Origin: Oceaniglobus ichthyenteri
GTDB taxonomy: Bacteria; Pseudomonadota; Alphaproteobacteria; Rhodobacterales; Rhodobacteraceae
Assembly: GCF_003057885.1 (NCBI RefSeq)
Contig: NZ_QAGK01000010.1
Location: forward strand, 62,001 to 126,000
Reading direction: 5' to 3'
DNA length: 64,000 bases
Part shown: piece after piece, positions 46,595 to 55,699 of the stretch
Layout of the letters: each line of letters starts with the position of its first letter
Numbering within the stretch: the first letter of the stretch is position 1
Made by a program: the position numbers and the translations under genes
The notes under the pieces: model-generated
Databases searched by the model: none
Told to the model about the DNA's origin: nothing
Seen by the model: the letters and a program-made list of their open reading frames with translations, nothing else

Positions 46595-47767
46595 TTGCCC
46601 ATATTACGATCCGGTGCAGGACTGTCTGCACCGGGGATTCTGTTCGGCGTTCTGGGTCTGGCGGCGTTACTGACGCCGTTCATGACCCTGGCCGCCAACC
46701 GAATTGTCGCAGGCGACGGCATTATGGCCTGGAACCTTGCCAGCCCACTGGCGGTCTTGCCGGGTCTGGCGGCGGTGCTGTTGGGGCTTGGCCTGGGGTT
46801 GCCCGCCGGGTTTGCGCGGCTGCGCCTTGTCGGGGCGGTTGTGGGGTTGGCCGGGCTGCTTTGGCTGTTGATGCAGGGGGCCCCTGCGTTATTGGACGGT
46901 GCGGGGGAGTATGCCCGGGTGTCGCCCGCTGTCGGATTCTGGTGTCTGCTTGTCGTGCTCATGTTGCTGATGGCTGATGCACTTGCCACCATGGCGTTGG
47001 GGCCCATGCAACGTGGGGCGGTGTTGCTCACCGTGATCGGCGCGCTGGCGATCATGCTGGGGTCTGGCGTTTTGGCCGATTTGTCGGTCATGCAGGAATA
47101 CGCCGCCCGGCGCGATGCCTTTGTCAGTGAACTGGTGCGCCACCTTGGCCTTGCCTTTGGCTCGCTTGCGGCGGCGGCGGTGATCGGCTTTCCCTTGGGC
47201 GTTTTGTGCCATCGCCGCGAACAGTTGCGCGGTGCGATCCTGCCGGTGCTCAGTTTTTTGCAAACCATCCCGTCGCTGGCGATGTTTGGCCTGATGATAC
47301 CACTGCTTGGCTGGGTCGGCGATACCGTGCCCGGCGCACAGGCCATCGGCATCGCCGGAATCGGGTTTGCCCCTGCTTTTCTGGCGCTGGTGCTTTATTC
47401 GCTGCTGCCGGTGGTGGGCAACACGGTCGCGGGTCTTGGCGCGACACCGCCTGCCGCGCTTGAGGCGGCGCGCGGCATGGGCATGACCCCGGCACAGCGC
47501 CTGCTGCGGGTCGAATTGCCGCTGGGCCTGCCGATCATCCTGACCGGGCTGCGCATTGTGCTGGTGCAAAACATCGGGCTGGCGGTGATTGCCGGGCTGA
47601 TCGGCGGCGGCGGGTTTGGCACATTCGTGTTTCAGGGCCTGAATCAGACCGCGACTGACCTGATCCTGCTGGGCGCCTTGCCCACTGTGGCCCTGGCCCT
47701 GACCGCAGGTATCGTCATGGATATTCTGGTCGAACTGACCCGCCGCACCCCCAAGGACACCCGATGA
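46595..47767 (+). CDS. yehY: ABC transporter permease (YehY-like)
   Basis: A 390-residue inner-membrane permease with extra N-terminal helices before the binding-protein-dependent transport domain, like E. coli YehY (385 residues). The EAA loop is EAARGMGMTPAQRLLRVELPLGLPIILTGLR. The annotated start is TTG at 46595. A CTG at 46580 lies eight bases after GGAG and could be the real start, overlapping the osmF stop. The last four bases overlap the ATPase gene. Confidence 0.87.
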   Translation: MPILRSGAGLSAPGILFGVLGLAALLTPFMTLAANRIVAGDGIMAWNLASPLAVLPGLAAVLLGLGLGLPAGFARLRLVGAVVGLAGLLWLLMQGAPALLDGAGEYARVSPAVGFWCLLVVLMLLMADALATMALGPMQRGAVLLTVIGALAIMLGSGVLADLSVMQEYAARRDAFVSELVRHLGLAFGSLAAAAVIGFPLGVLCHRREQLRGAILPVLSFLQTIPSLAMFGLMIPLLGWVGDTVPGAQAIGIAGIGFAPAFLALVLYSLLPVVGNTVAGLGATPPAALEAARGMGMTPAQRLLRVELPLGLPIILTGLRIVLVQNIGLAVIAGLIGGGGFGTFVFQGLNQTATDLILLGALPTVALALTAGIVMDILVELTRRTPKDTR

Positions 47768-48699
47768 TCGAAATCGACAAAATCACCAAAACCTATGGCG
47801 CGACACAGGCGGTCGATTCTGTATCGATGACCGTTGAAACGGGCACGATCACCGTCATCGTCGGCACGTCGGGATCGGGCAAAACCACGCTTTTGCGCAT
47901 GATCAACCGATTGGAAGAACCGACATCGGGCGAAGTGCGGATCAACGGCGAATCTACCCTTTCGCTGAAACCACATATCCTGCGGCGGCGGATCGGTTAT
48001 GCCATTCAGGGCCACGGATTGTTTCCCCACCACACCGTGGCGCGCAATATCGGCGCTGTGCCCGAACTTTTGAATTGGTCGCGTGACAAGATCGCGGCCC
48101 GTGTTGATGAACTGCTTGATCTGTTTTCGATGGAGCCTGCACAGTTTCGTGACCGGTATCCGGGTGAATTGTCGGGCGGGCAACAACAGCGTGTCGGCGT
48201 GGCGCGCGCGCTGGCATCGCGCCCGGATCTGTTGTTGATGGATGAACCCTTTGGTGCGCTTGATCCGATCATCCGCACCCGCGCCCAAGAGGATCTGCGC
48301 CGCATCCAGAAACGGCTGGGGTCAACCATCATGCTGGTCACCCACGACATGGAAGAGGCGATCCGCCTCGGCGACCGCGTCGCGGTTATGGATGGCGGAA
48401 AACTGGTGCAATATGCCACGCCGCCAGAAATCATCACCCATCCGGCAACCGAATTTGTCGCCAACATGGTCGGCGATGTCGAGCGGCCCTTACGGCTTTT
48501 GTCACTGATCCCCCTGTCCGAAGTCGTTGAGGAAGGCAGCGCCGAGGGCGAGGCATTGCCGCCCGAGGCAAGCCTGCGTGATGCGTTGTCGGCCTGCCTG
48601 TGGACAGGGCGGTTGGCGGTGCCCGTGGTACAGGATGGCAGGCATATGGGCCGCGTCACTCTTGATGCGATCCGCGCGCGGGCCGAGTTGCACACATGA
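47764..48699 (+). CDS. yehX: ABC transporter ATP-binding protein (YehX-like)
   Basis: A 311-residue ATPase: Walker A GTSGSGKTT, signature LSGGQQQRVGVA, Walker B LLLMDEPFGALDP, switch VTHDMEEA. The C-terminal extension beyond the nucleotide-binding domain (about residues 245-311) resembles a single CBS-type regulatory domain found in osmoregulatory QAT ATPases (OpuCA-like). It overlaps both neighbours by four bases (ATGA), so the four proteins are translationally coupled. It presumably powers YehY and YehW. Confidence 0.92.
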   Translation: MIEIDKITKTYGATQAVDSVSMTVETGTITVIVGTSGSGKTTLLRMINRLEEPTSGEVRINGESTLSLKPHILRRRIGYAIQGHGLFPHHTVARNIGAVPELLNWSRDKIAARVDELLDLFSMEPAQFRDRYPGELSGGQQQRVGVARALASRPDLLLMDEPFGALDPIIRTRAQEDLRRIQKRLGSTIMLVTHDMEEAIRLGDRVAVMDGGKLVQYATPPEIITHPATEFVANMVGDVERPLRLLSLIPLSEVVEEGSAEGEALPPEASLRDALSACLWTGRLAVPVVQDGRHMGRVTLDAIRARAELHT

Positions 48700-49430
48700 A
48701 AATCGGGATGATCCTGCGCCCCGCGCTGATCGCGCTTTTGCTGGCGCTGGTGGTGCGGCCCGACTGGTTCGTGCCCGTCTTTGCGCCACTGGCGCCCGAG
48801 GGTGGGCCGGTGATCTATCAACGCGCCTCGCTTTTGTCCCTGTCTCTCAGTCATCTTGGGCTTGTCTTGATGGCGTCATTGGCGGCCACTTTTGTCGCCG
48901 TTACGCTGGCCATTTTCGTGACCCGCCCGGCGGGGGCGGCGTTTCGTCCGTTGTCGCGCACGATCACCAATATCGGGCAAACCTTTCCGCCCGTGGCCGT
49001 GTTGGCATTGGCTGTGCCGGCCTTGGGGTTTGGCGCCGGGCCGACATTGGTGGCGCTGTTTCTTTACGGGTTGTTGCCGATTTTCGAAAACGCGATCACC
49101 GCGTTGTCCACCCTGCCCCCCGCCACGATGGAGGCCGCGCGCGGCATCGGGTTAAGCCGTTGGCAAAGACTGGTACGGGTGGAATTGCCGCTGGCCCTGC
49201 CGGTGACGCTGACGGGTATCCGCCTGTCGGTCGTCATCGCACTGGGCACTGCGACAATCGGATCGACCGTCGCCGCGCGCACATTGGGCGAAGTGATCAT
49301 CGCCGGCCTTCTGACCAACAACACCGCCTTTGTTCTTCAGGGTGGCCTGATCGTGGGCCTGTTTGCCGTTCTGATCTATGATGCTATGGTCCTTCTCGAA
49401 CGGCACCTGGCGCGCCGCATGGGCGGCTGA
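48696..49430 (+). CDS. yehW: ABC transporter permease (YehW-like)
   Basis: A 244-residue permease with about six helices and the EAA motif EAARGIGLSRWQRLVRVELPLALPVTLTGIR. It is second permease of the system, completing the YehYW pair. The gene starts within the last four bases of the ATPase gene. The set ends here; the convergent arsH gene lies 61 bp away. A heteromeric permease pair with one ATPase and one binding protein is as in E. coli Yeh. Confidence 0.9.
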   Translation: MKIGMILRPALIALLLALVVRPDWFVPVFAPLAPEGGPVIYQRASLLSLSLSHLGLVLMASLAATFVAVTLAIFVTRPAGAAFRPLSRTITNIGQTFPPVAVLALAVPALGFGAGPTLVALFLYGLLPIFENAITALSTLPPATMEAARGIGLSRWQRLVRVELPLALPVTLTGIRLSVVIALGTATIGSTVAARTLGEVIIAGLLTNNTAFVLQGGLIVGLFAVLIYDAMVLLERHLARRMGG

Positions 49431-49491
49431 GCGATGTCCGGGATCAGAAATCGGCGATATAACCCACAGGCACCGAAAGGGCGTCTTGCAA

Positions 49492-50205
49492 TCAGATCGC
49501 CTTTTGGTTCACCCGCGCCGACAGCTCTGCCGCACTTTCCTTGCGCTCGCTGTACCTGTCCAGAAGATACGCCTTGTTGTCACGGGTCAGCAGTGTGAAT
49601 TTCATCAACTCTTCCATCACATCCACCATCCTGTCGTAAAACGGCGAAGGTATCATGCGCCCCGCGTCGTCAAATTCCAGAAATGCCTTTGGGGTGGACG
49701 ACTGATTGGGAATGGTCAGCAAACGCATCCAGCGGCCGAGAATACGAAGTTGGTTCACCGCGTTAAAGCTCTGCGAACCGCCGCTGACCTGCATCACGGC
49801 AAGTGTTTTACCTTGGGTCGGGCGCACCCCGCCAAGGGACAGCGGTATCCAATCTATTTGGGCTTTCATGATCCCGGTCATCGCACCGTGGCGTTCGGGG
49901 GAACACCACACCATGCCTTCGGACCAGGTGACGAGATCGCGCAATTCCTGCACCTTGGGGTGATCGGCGCCTGCATCATCGGGAAGAGGAAGCCCCGAGG
50001 GGCAAAACGTGCGCGTCTCCGCGCCAAGCCGGGTCAGGATGCGGGCTGCTTCTTCGGTCATCAGCCGACTGTACGCGCGCGCCCTGAGAGAGCCATAAAG
50101 CAACAGAATACGCGGCGCATGTGACGCCCGATCCGGTGACAGCAGGCGATCATTGTCGATCGGGTGGAAAATCGGTTCGTCAACATTCGGGGTATCAGTC
50201 AACAC
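49492..50205 (-). CDS. arsH: ArsH, NADPH-dependent FMN organoarsenical oxidase/reductase
   Basis: A 237-residue FMN reductase of the flavodoxin-like fold. The phosphate loop is [23 protein letters not shown], a distinguishing ArsH feature (GSLRxRSYS). [24 protein letters not shown] also fits. ArsH oxidises trivalent methylarsenicals and reduces azo/quinone compounds. It is last in the ars operon; its start overlaps the arsC stop by 11 bases, supporting co-translation. The presence of ArsH implies methylarsenical exposure or superoxide links. Confidence 0.93.
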   Translation of the reverse strand: MLTDTPNVDEPIFHPIDNDRLLSPDRASHAPRILLLYGSLRARAYSRLMTEEAARILTRLGAETRTFCPSGLPLPDDAGADHPKVQELRDLVTWSEGMVWCSPERHGAMTGIMKAQIDWIPLSLGGVRPTQGKTLAVMQVSGGSQSFNAVNQLRILGRWMRLLTIPNQSSTPKAFLEFDDAGRMIPSPFYDRMVDVMEELMKFTLLTRDNKAYLLDRYSERKESAAELSARVNQKAI

Positions 50206-50617
50206 GGCGTCCTTTCGAATCGATCAGCAATGTGCCGTCTTCTTTGTTCATCGGGCCGGGGGGCAGGCGTTCAAGAAGATCCAGCACCGCCTCGCTCGGG
50301 CGGCACAGCCGCACCCCTTTGGGCGTGCAAACGATGGGGCGGTTGACCAGAACGGGGTGGTCCAGCATTGCAGAAAGCAGCGCCTCGTCGCTCACCGTCG
50401 GGTCAAGCAATCCCAGGTCTTGCGCCGGGGATTTCGTTGTTCGCAATGCCGTGCGCGGCGTCAGCCCAGCAGCAGCGAACAGCCCGAGGAGTTGCGGGCG
50501 GGTCCAGCCGGTTTTCAGGTATTCAATGACCACCGGCGTTTCGCCCGATGCCTGAATGATCGCCAGCACATTGCGCGATGTGCCGCAATCGGGGTTATGG
50601 TGGATGACGATGCTCAT
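50195..50617 (-). CDS. arsC: Arsenate reductase (glutaredoxin-coupled)
   Basis: A 140-residue ArsC of the R773/glutaredoxin type, reducing arsenate to arsenite. The active Cys11 lies in [11 protein letters not shown], followed by the [19 protein letters not shown] motif. It starts at ATG 50617, overlapping the last four bases of the ACR3 gene. An upstream in-frame ATG would run inside ACR3 and is rejected. Glutathione and glutaredoxin are the expected electron donors. Product arsenite is then exported by ACR3. Confidence 0.95.
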   Translation of the reverse strand: MSIVIHHNPDCGTSRNVLAIIQASGETPVVIEYLKTGWTRPQLLGLFAAAGLTPRTALRTTKSPAQDLGLLDPTVSDEALLSAMLDHPVLVNRPIVCTPKGVRLCRPSEAVLDLLERLPPGPMNKEDGTLLIDSKGRRVD

Positions 50618-51681
50618 GATCTGCCCCCTTCGGCCGGAAACCAGTGCTGTGTGCGGTTGGCAAAGGCAACAAGCGACAGCATCACCGGCACTTCGACCAG
50701 CACGCCAACCACCGTAGCCAGGGCAGCGCCCGATCCCAGACCAAACAGGCTGATGGCGACGGCAACCGCCAGTTCGAAAAAGTTGGACGTGCCGATCATG
50801 GCGCAAGGTGCCGCAACGTTGAACGGAATGCGCCAGGCCCGCGCGGCGCCATAAGCCAAAAAGAAAATGCCATAGGACTGAATCAGCAGCGGCACCGCGA
50901 TCAGCACAATAACAAGCGGACGGTCAAAAATTACCTCGCCCTGAAACCCAAACAGCAGCACCACCGTCACCAACAGCCCGAAGATGGAAAAGGGTTGCAC
51001 CCGGGCCTTGAAGGCATCGACCGCCCCTTCGCCGCTTCTGGCAACAAGATTGCGCCGCGTAATATACCCCGCCAGCAACGGCAGCAGGACATAAAGACCG
51101 ACCGACAACAGCAGCGTATCCCACGGCACGACAATATCTGTTACGCCCAGCAAAAAGGCCACGATGGGCGCAAAGGCAAAGACCATGATCACATCGTTCA
51201 CGCTGACCTGTACCAGCGTATAGGTGGCATCGCCGCGCGTGAGGTTCGACCAGACGAAAACCATCGCCGTGCAGGGTGCCGCGCCCAGCAGGATCACCCC
51301 CGCCAGATAGGCCTGCGCGTCATCCGGCGGGATCAGCCCCGCGAAAACATAGTTGAAGAACAACACGCCAAGGGCGGCCATGGTGAAAGGCTTGATCAGC
51401 CAGTTGACCGCCAGCGTCACGACCAGACCCTTGGGCCTGTCCCCCACCTGCCGCAGCGCGCCAAAATCCACGCCCACCATCATCGGATACACCATCGCCC
51501 AGATCAGCACCGCAACCGGCAGGTTGACCGAGGCAATTTCGAGCGAGGCCAAAGCCGAAAACGCGCCCGGAAACAAATTGCCCAAAAGCAGCCCCGCACC
51601 GATGGCAAGCGCCACCCAGACAGAAAGCCAGCGTTCAAAGAGGCCAAGGCCGGCGGCAGCGGAATGTGACAGATCGGTCAT
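50614..51681 (-). CDS. arsB: ACR3-family arsenite efflux permease
   Basis: A 355-residue, ten-helix permease of the ACR3/BASS fold ([20 protein letters not shown] at the N-terminus, [19 protein letters not shown] with the conserved Cys near residue 135). It exports arsenite using the proton gradient. The start is set at ATG 51681; the in-frame TTG 15 bases upstream has no better site. It is the second gene of the operon, after arsR (42-bp gap), and overlaps arsC by four bases. The commonly used symbol is arsB or acr3. Confidence 0.95.
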   Translation of the reverse strand: MTDLSHSAAAGLGLFERWLSVWVALAIGAGLLLGNLFPGAFSALASLEIASVNLPVAVLIWAMVYPMMVGVDFGALRQVGDRPKGLVVTLAVNWLIKPFTMAALGVLFFNYVFAGLIPPDDAQAYLAGVILLGAAPCTAMVFVWSNLTRGDATYTLVQVSVNDVIMVFAFAPIVAFLLGVTDIVVPWDTLLLSVGLYVLLPLLAGYITRRNLVARSGEGAVDAFKARVQPFSIFGLLVTVVLLFGFQGEVIFDRPLVIVLIAVPLLIQSYGIFFLAYGAARAWRIPFNVAAPCAMIGTSNFFELAVAVAISLFGLGSGAALATVVGVLVEVPVMLSLVAFANRTQHWFPAEGGRS

Positions 51682-51723
51682 GTGAATCTTTCGCAAATGA
51701 AGTTTGACAAGTCCTGCCAGAGA

Positions 51724-52053
51724 TCAGGCACAGACGATTTCATCGAGCACCGGCTGGCACAGCTCGGGGCACCCACCGCAGCAATCCTCCATCAGGAAAC
51801 CCAGCAGGGCGCGCATTCCGTCCATATCGGCGAAATAGCGGATACTGCGGCCCTCCCTTTCGCTGCGGATCAGGCCCGAACGCGCAAGAATCGACAGGTT
51901 CGCCGACATCGTGTTTTGCCGCACATCAAGCGCAGTGCCGATCTCTCCGGCGGACATGCCCGCCTTTCCGGCCTTGATAAGCAAACGAAACACATCGAGG
52001 CGCGTGGGCTGACCGAGGGCGGCGAAGGCATTGAGGGCATCTTTTGTATCCAT
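51724..52053 (-). CDS. arsR: ArsR-family arsenic-responsive repressor with C-terminal Cys cluster
   Basis: A 109-residue winged-helix repressor. The helix-turn-helix region is ALDVRQNTMSANLSILARSGLI. Cysteines are C-terminal: Cys91, 92, 95, 99 and 108 in DCCGGCPELC. This is unlike the E. coli CVC site in helix 3 and more like the C-terminal As(III) site of Acidithiobacillus-type ArsR. Arsenite binding should release it from the promoter. It is the first gene of the arsR-ACR3-arsC-arsH operon, starting with ATG at 52053, directly downstream of the predicted promoter. Confidence 0.93.
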   Translation of the reverse strand: MDTKDALNAFAALGQPTRLDVFRLLIKAGKAGMSAGEIGTALDVRQNTMSANLSILARSGLIRSEREGRSIRYFADMDGMRALLGFLMEDCCGGCPELCQPVLDEIVCA

Positions 52054-52060
52054 AAATCAT

Positions 52061-52089
52061 GAAATATTGATATATTTTGGATATGTCAA
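52061..52089 (-). promoter_or_regulatory. ars operon promoter with ArsR-type operator
   Basis: On the minus strand TTGACA (52084-52089) is followed after 17 bp by TATTTC (52061-52066). The palindrome AAATAT-TGAT-ATATTT (52062-52077) covers the spacer and -10, placing it where an ArsR dimer would block RNA polymerase. The arsR ATG is seven bases beyond. The AT richness contrasts with the GC-rich surroundings. Confidence 0.6.
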
Positions 52090-52402
52090 GACGGGGTTCG
52101 ATCATTTCGCAAACGTAGTTATTTCCCAGCGCAATTGTAATTTGCCCGTCCAATATCCTTTCTGAGGAACCGGGGCAGAACCACGGGCAACTCGGCCCCC
52201 CAAGCGCACTCTTTTACGCGTGCTTGGGCAGGTTCATGGTGTGGCTCTATTTCGGGGTGCCGGAACGCGCTTTCAAAACGCCGGATCAAACCGCATGCAT
52301 CTCACTCCAAATGGATATTACATTCAGGTGGGTAAGGCTCCGTGTGGCGGTCGATAGGCGGCGCATCACACCCATAACCGCCACCCAACCGAATGAAAAA
52401 AG
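52090..52402. other. Gene-free interval between the ars promoter and tRNA-Arg
   Basis: About 310 bases without a convincing gene. It contains an imperfect hairpin (CCAAGC at 52191-52196 region pairing with GCTTGG) and a run of six T on the minus strand just past the tRNA 3' end (about 52396-52401), which could end the tRNA transcript. I found no integrase remnant or duplicated tRNA end here. Confidence 0.4.
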
Positions 52403-52695
52403 TGGTGTCCGCGGCGGGATTCGAACCCACGGCCCCAGGATTCATACCACTTCGACTTTCGCCGCCGCCTTTCGGCGTTCGTGGTCTGGACTGTCCCTTC
52501 ATCCTAGGCCGAAACCCTTAGATGCTGCCCGTCCAGTCTCTACACCTTCCCCTTGCGAGGCTTGGCTCGGGATTGGCACGGCGCGATTGCGCCAAGCGTT
52601 CCCCGAATTTGAGCAGATCCGTTGCGCAGTTTCCAAGCGCAACGCCCAATTTTAAACTAGGAATCCTGTGCTCTATCCAGCTGAGCTACGCAGAC
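52403..52695 (-). tRNA. tRNA-Arg (anticodon CCU), interrupted by a group I intron
   Basis: The 5' exon runs 52695-52659 (37 nt: acceptor GTCTGCG, D-arm GCTC..GAGC, anticodon stem CAGGA, TTCCT). The 3' exon runs 52442-52403 (AATCCTG, variable region, T-arm GTGGG-TTCGAAT-CCCGC, acceptor CGCGGAC, A73, encoded CCA). The acceptor stem closes with one G-U. Joined, the anticodon loop reads TTCCTAA, giving CCU, which decodes AGG. A weak -10-like TATATT lies 18 bases upstream on the minus strand. It is a rare-codon arginine tRNA. Confidence 0.92.
52443..52658 (-). ncRNA. Group I self-splicing intron in tRNA-Arg(CCU), 216 nt
   Basis: The intron begins just after anticodon U36 and ends with G (the omega G), as expected. 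P1 can form between exon CCU plus intron AG and TTGGG, with a U-G pair at the 5' splice site. A perfect 8-bp P2 follows (CGTTGCGC ... GCGCAACG). The core GTGTAGAGACTGGACGG and GACAGTCCAG closely match the P7/P3 region of the Azoarcus tRNA-Ile intron, which is also very small. It has no open reading frame. The insertion point equals that of the Agrobacterium tRNA-Arg(CCU) intron. Self-splicing is expected from the family and not shown here. Confidence 0.9.
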
Positions 52696-52879
52696 ATTCT
52701 TTTTTCATTGCCCAATATATCGGGCCACAGACCCCAGCGCCATGGTAAAATCCGATTTTTGCGGCTTGCGCCCCCTTTGCGCCTTCATGCCAACAGGTCA
52801 CAGCAGGTATTGACGTAAAGAACTTGGAAAGGCGCGCGTTTTGCGATCTAACACAGCAAAACCGTAAGGACGCCATGAC

Positions 52880-53923
52880 GTGACAACCGACCCAACTTTA
52901 CCCCATCGCCGTCAACTTACATTGCGCGACGTGTCCGAGGAATCAGGCGTCAGCGAAATGACCGTCAGCCGTGTATTGCGCAACCGCGGCGACGTCAGCG
53001 AGGCCACCCGCAACAAGGTGTTGGCAGCAGCCAAACGGATGGGATACGTGCCCAACAAGATCGCCGGCGCCCTTGCATCGAGTCAGGTGAATCTGGTTGC
53101 GGTCATCATTCCCAGCCTGTCGAACATGGTATTTCCCGAAGTGATGACAGGCATCAGTCAGATCCTGGAACATACCGAATTGCAGCCAGTGGTCGGGGTA
53201 ACCAATTACCGCCCCGAGCGCGAAGAGGATGTGCTGTATGAAATGCTGTCCTGGCGGCCTTCGGGCGTGATTATTGCCGGGCTTGAACATTCCGATGCAA
53301 GCCTGGCGATGCTGCGCGCAAGCGGCATTCCGGTTGTCGAAATCATGGATACCGACGGCGAAGCGGTCGACGCTGTGGTGGGCATTTCCCATCGCCGCGC
53401 CGGGCGTGAAATGGCCCAGGCAATCGTGAAACAGGGGTTCCGGCGGATCGGGTTCCTGGGGACAAAAATGCCGCTCGATTTCCGTGCCCGCAAACGATTT
53501 GAAGGCTTCACCGAAGCCTTGGCCAAAACCGGTCTGGAAGTGGTCGAACAAGAGTTTTACGATGGCGGTTCGGCCCTGGTCAAAGGCCGCGAAATGACCC
53601 AAGCCATTTTGGAACGCGATCCGGATCTCGATTTTCTGTATTATTCCAATGATATGATCGGCGCCGGCGGGCTGTTGTATGCGTTGGAAAAGGGCATTGA
53701 TGTGCCCAACACCTTGGGCATGGCCGGATTTAATGGGGTTGAATTCCTGCAAGGATTGCCAAAACAACTGGCAACAATGGATGCGGGGCGTCTGGAAATT
53801 GGCCGTGCCGCCGCGCAGATCATCGCGGACCGGGTCAGTGGCCGTGTCACCGAAGGCGGTCAGCGGATTGAACTGACCCCAAAATTGCAGATTGGGGACA
53901 CCTTGCGCCGTTACAAGGTCTGA
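52880..53923 (+). CDS. LacI-family transcriptional regulator (GntR-gluconate-type)
   Basis: A 347-residue repressor. The N-terminal helix-turn-helix (LTLRDVSEESGVSEMTVSRVLRNRGDVSEATRNKVLAAA, with hinge helix near 60) is followed by a periplasmic-binding-fold sugar domain. The GTG start at 52880 follows AAGGA; an ATG a few bases earlier is out of frame and immediately closed. No sugar gene adjoins it, so targets are unknown. Its effector domain resembles gluconate-type LacI regulators. It ends in a strong terminator hairpin at 53921. Confidence 0.9.
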   Translation: MTTDPTLPHRRQLTLRDVSEESGVSEMTVSRVLRNRGDVSEATRNKVLAAAKRMGYVPNKIAGALASSQVNLVAVIIPSLSNMVFPEVMTGISQILEHTELQPVVGVTNYRPEREEDVLYEMLSWRPSGVIIAGLEHSDASLAMLRASGIPVVEIMDTDGEAVDAVVGISHRRAGREMAQAIVKQGFRRIGFLGTKMPLDFRARKRFEGFTEALAKTGLEVVEQEFYDGGSALVKGREMTQAILERDPDLDFLYYSNDMIGAGGLLYALEKGIDVPNTLGMAGFNGVEFLQGLPKQLATMDAGRLEIGRAAAQIIADRVSGRVTEGGQRIELTPKLQIGDTLRRYKV

Positions 53924-53955
53924 TCGGTCACCGCACCGGTGGCCCGATCAGTTTT
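53921..53955 (+). terminator. Rho-independent terminator of the LacI-type gene
   Basis: TGATCGG (53921-53927, including the stop codon) pairs with CCGATCA (53944-53950), and an inner CACCG/CGGTG extends the stem. It is followed by GTTTTG, a short T-run. The stem overlaps the stop codon itself. Confidence 0.6.
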
Positions 53956-54046
53956 GCGGCCATGGGCATATTCGGCTTTTTCGGTCTGCCGGGGCCAGAT
54001 CATCCTGCCCCCGGATGTCCGATTGTCACACGGCCCCGAACATGGG

Positions 54047-54448
54047 TTATTTTTCCGGCTTTTCGATCGGTCCGCCCTGCGCGGCCCAGGTTGAAAACCC
54101 CTCTTTCAGATGTGCGGCATCAAACCCCATATCCTGCAACGTGGCCACCGTCAGGGCCGACCGCCAGCCCGAGGCGCAGTGAAACACATATTTCTTGCCC
54201 TCCTGGCCGAATACCTCTTTGAAATAGGGGCTGTCGGGGTCGACCCAGAATTCGATCATCCCCCGTGGCGCATGGACAGCACCCGGAATATACCCGTCAC
54301 GCTGGCGTTCGCGGATGTCGCGAATATCCACAACCACAACATCCGGATCATCAAGCATCGCAATCAGATCCGGCGCTTCGATTTCATCAATCCGGTTGCG
54401 GGCTGCAGCCACCATCGCGGCGGCAGAGGTTTTAAGAGGCGTCGCCAT
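54047..54448 (-). CDS. Rhodanese-domain protein
   Basis: A 133-residue single-domain rhodanese. The active-site loop is FHCASGWRSA, with the catalytic Cys, and DDPDVVVVDIRDIRERQRDGYIPGAVHAP precedes it. It transfers sulfane sulfur or acts as a sulfur carrier, probably in the cytosol. The ATG at 54448 is preferred over an upstream ATG (54484); a distant AAGGA lies about 14 bases ahead. It is between the LacI gene (convergent) and tRNA-Pro. Confidence 0.88.
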   Translation of the reverse strand: MATPLKTSAAAMVAAARNRIDEIEAPDLIAMLDDPDVVVVDIRDIRERQRDGYIPGAVHAPRGMIEFWVDPDSPYFKEVFGQEGKKYVFHCASGWRSALTVATLQDMGFDAAHLKEGFSTWAAQGGPIEKPEK

Positions 54449-54599
54449 AATTGTGCATGTCCTTGTTGGTTTTCGGCAATCCATTCACAAAGCGTGCCAG
54501 ATTTACAGCAACAGGACCAGCCATCTGTCACCTGCCCGCCCACAACGGCAATGCCCGGCTATGCCAGACACACTCTATCAGATTTCATTGGAAATTCAC

Positions 54600-54676
54600 T
54601 GGTCGGGCTGAGAGGATTCGAACCTCCGACCCCCTGCTCCCGAAGCAGGTGCGCTACCAGGCTGCGCTACAGCCCG
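54600..54676 (-). tRNA. tRNA-Pro (anticodon CGG)
   Basis: A complete 77-nt cloverleaf on the minus strand: acceptor CGGGCTG/CAGCCCG, D-arm GCGC..GCGC, anticodon stem CCTGC/GCAGG with loop TTCGGGA (anticodon CGG), T-arm with GGTTCGAATC and encoded CCA. It decodes CCG codons. No intron is present. It lies 16 bases upstream of the end of the DMT transporter gene. Confidence 0.97.
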
Positions 54677-54691
54677 ACCTTGGGAGGCGGA

Positions 54692-55699
54692 TTAATGCTT
54701 TGCGCGATCTTTGGCAAGGGATTCGTAGCTGGGGGGAAACCGTGTGGCGCGATCACGTAACATTTGCGATATGCGCGGCGCTGATCCGGTTTCCCGGGGT
54801 GATCGGTTTTCCAACACCGGGGTGTTGCGTGACACACCGCGCGTGGTTTCGCGCAGCACGATATACAATCCGCTGGCAATGATGATTCCCGCGCCAATCA
54901 GCGTAAAAGTATCGGGCGTTTCATCAAAGAACAGGATGCCGTATCCCGCAGCCCACAGGATTTGCGAATACTGCATGGGTGCCACAATCGCCGCGTCACC
55001 GGCGCGGTAGGCGGCAATGGTCAGCAGCCCGGCAATAAATCCGAACGCTGAAATCACCCCCACCAACCCCAGATGCTCAAGCGGCATGGGGCGATAAACA
55101 AACGGCAGGATACATGCCATCACCACAAAGTTCGCCACCATCGGATACAGCATCAAAACCGCGCTCCGCTCTTTGCGGCCGATCTTGCGCACAATGACCG
55201 ATGCCGTGGCACTGCCCACGGAAGCGGTGATGGCGGCCAAATGGCCCAGCGACAGTTCGGTTGCCCCGGGGCGCAGCACCACAAACACACCCACCAGGCC
55301 CAACAGGATGGCAGCCCAGCGATGCGCGCCGACCTTTTCTTTCAGAACCGGGATCGAGAGGATGGTAATCAGCATCGGTGAGGCGAACAAAATCGCATAG
55401 GTTTGCGCCAGCGGCAGCACCGAAAAGGCGTAAAATGCCGAGAATCCCGTCATTACGGCGGCCAGAGTGCGCAGCGCGGTCCACCACGGATGCACCGGGC
55501 GCAGCGTGCCCGAGGTTTTGTCGCGCATCAGCATCAGCGTGGCCAAAGGAAAGCTGAACAGCACCGAGAAAAAGATGATCTGAAACGGGGCGTAATGACT
55601 TCCCAACACCTTGACCACCACATCGTGGGTGGCAAAGACACCAAAGGCCAACAGTGACAGCAATGCGCCGGTGATATTGGATTTCGCAGAATCAGTCAT
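54692..55699 (-). CDS. Drug/metabolite transporter (EamA family) with hydrophilic tail
   Basis: A 335-residue permease with ten hydrophobic helices arranged as two EamA repeats (YAFSVLPLAQTYAILFASPM, PMQYSQILWAAGYGILFFDETP). The C-terminal 45 residues are hydrophilic and basic (RETTRGVSRNTPVLENRS ... PPSYESLAKDRAKH), cytosolic and longer than in most relatives. The start at 55699 begins MTDSAKSN; an upstream in-frame ATG lies at 55777 within an unrelated stretch. It exports an unknown amphiphile or amino acid. It is upstream-adjacent to leuB on the same strand (81 bp). Confidence 0.88.
   Translation of the reverse strand: MTDSAKSNITGALLSLLAFGVFATHDVVVKVLGSHYAPFQIIFFSVLFSFPLATLMLMRDKTSGTLRPVHPWWTALRTLAAVMTGFSAFYAFSVLPLAQTYAILFASPMLITILSIPVLKEKVGAHRWAAILLGLVGVFVVLRPGATELSLGHLAAITASVGSATASVIVRKIGRKERSAVLMLYPMVANFVVMACILPFVYRPMPLEHLGLVGVISAFGFIAGLLTIAAYRAGDAAIVAPMQYSQILWAAGYGILFFDETPDTFTLIGAGIIIASGLYIVLRETTRGVSRNTPVLENRSPRETGSAPRISQMLRDRATRFPPSYESLAKDRAKH

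Noticed and set aside
52090-52402. Genomic island boundary at tRNA-Arg
   Set aside because: There is no integrase, no duplicated tRNA 3' end and no composition shift beyond the AT-rich ars promoter.
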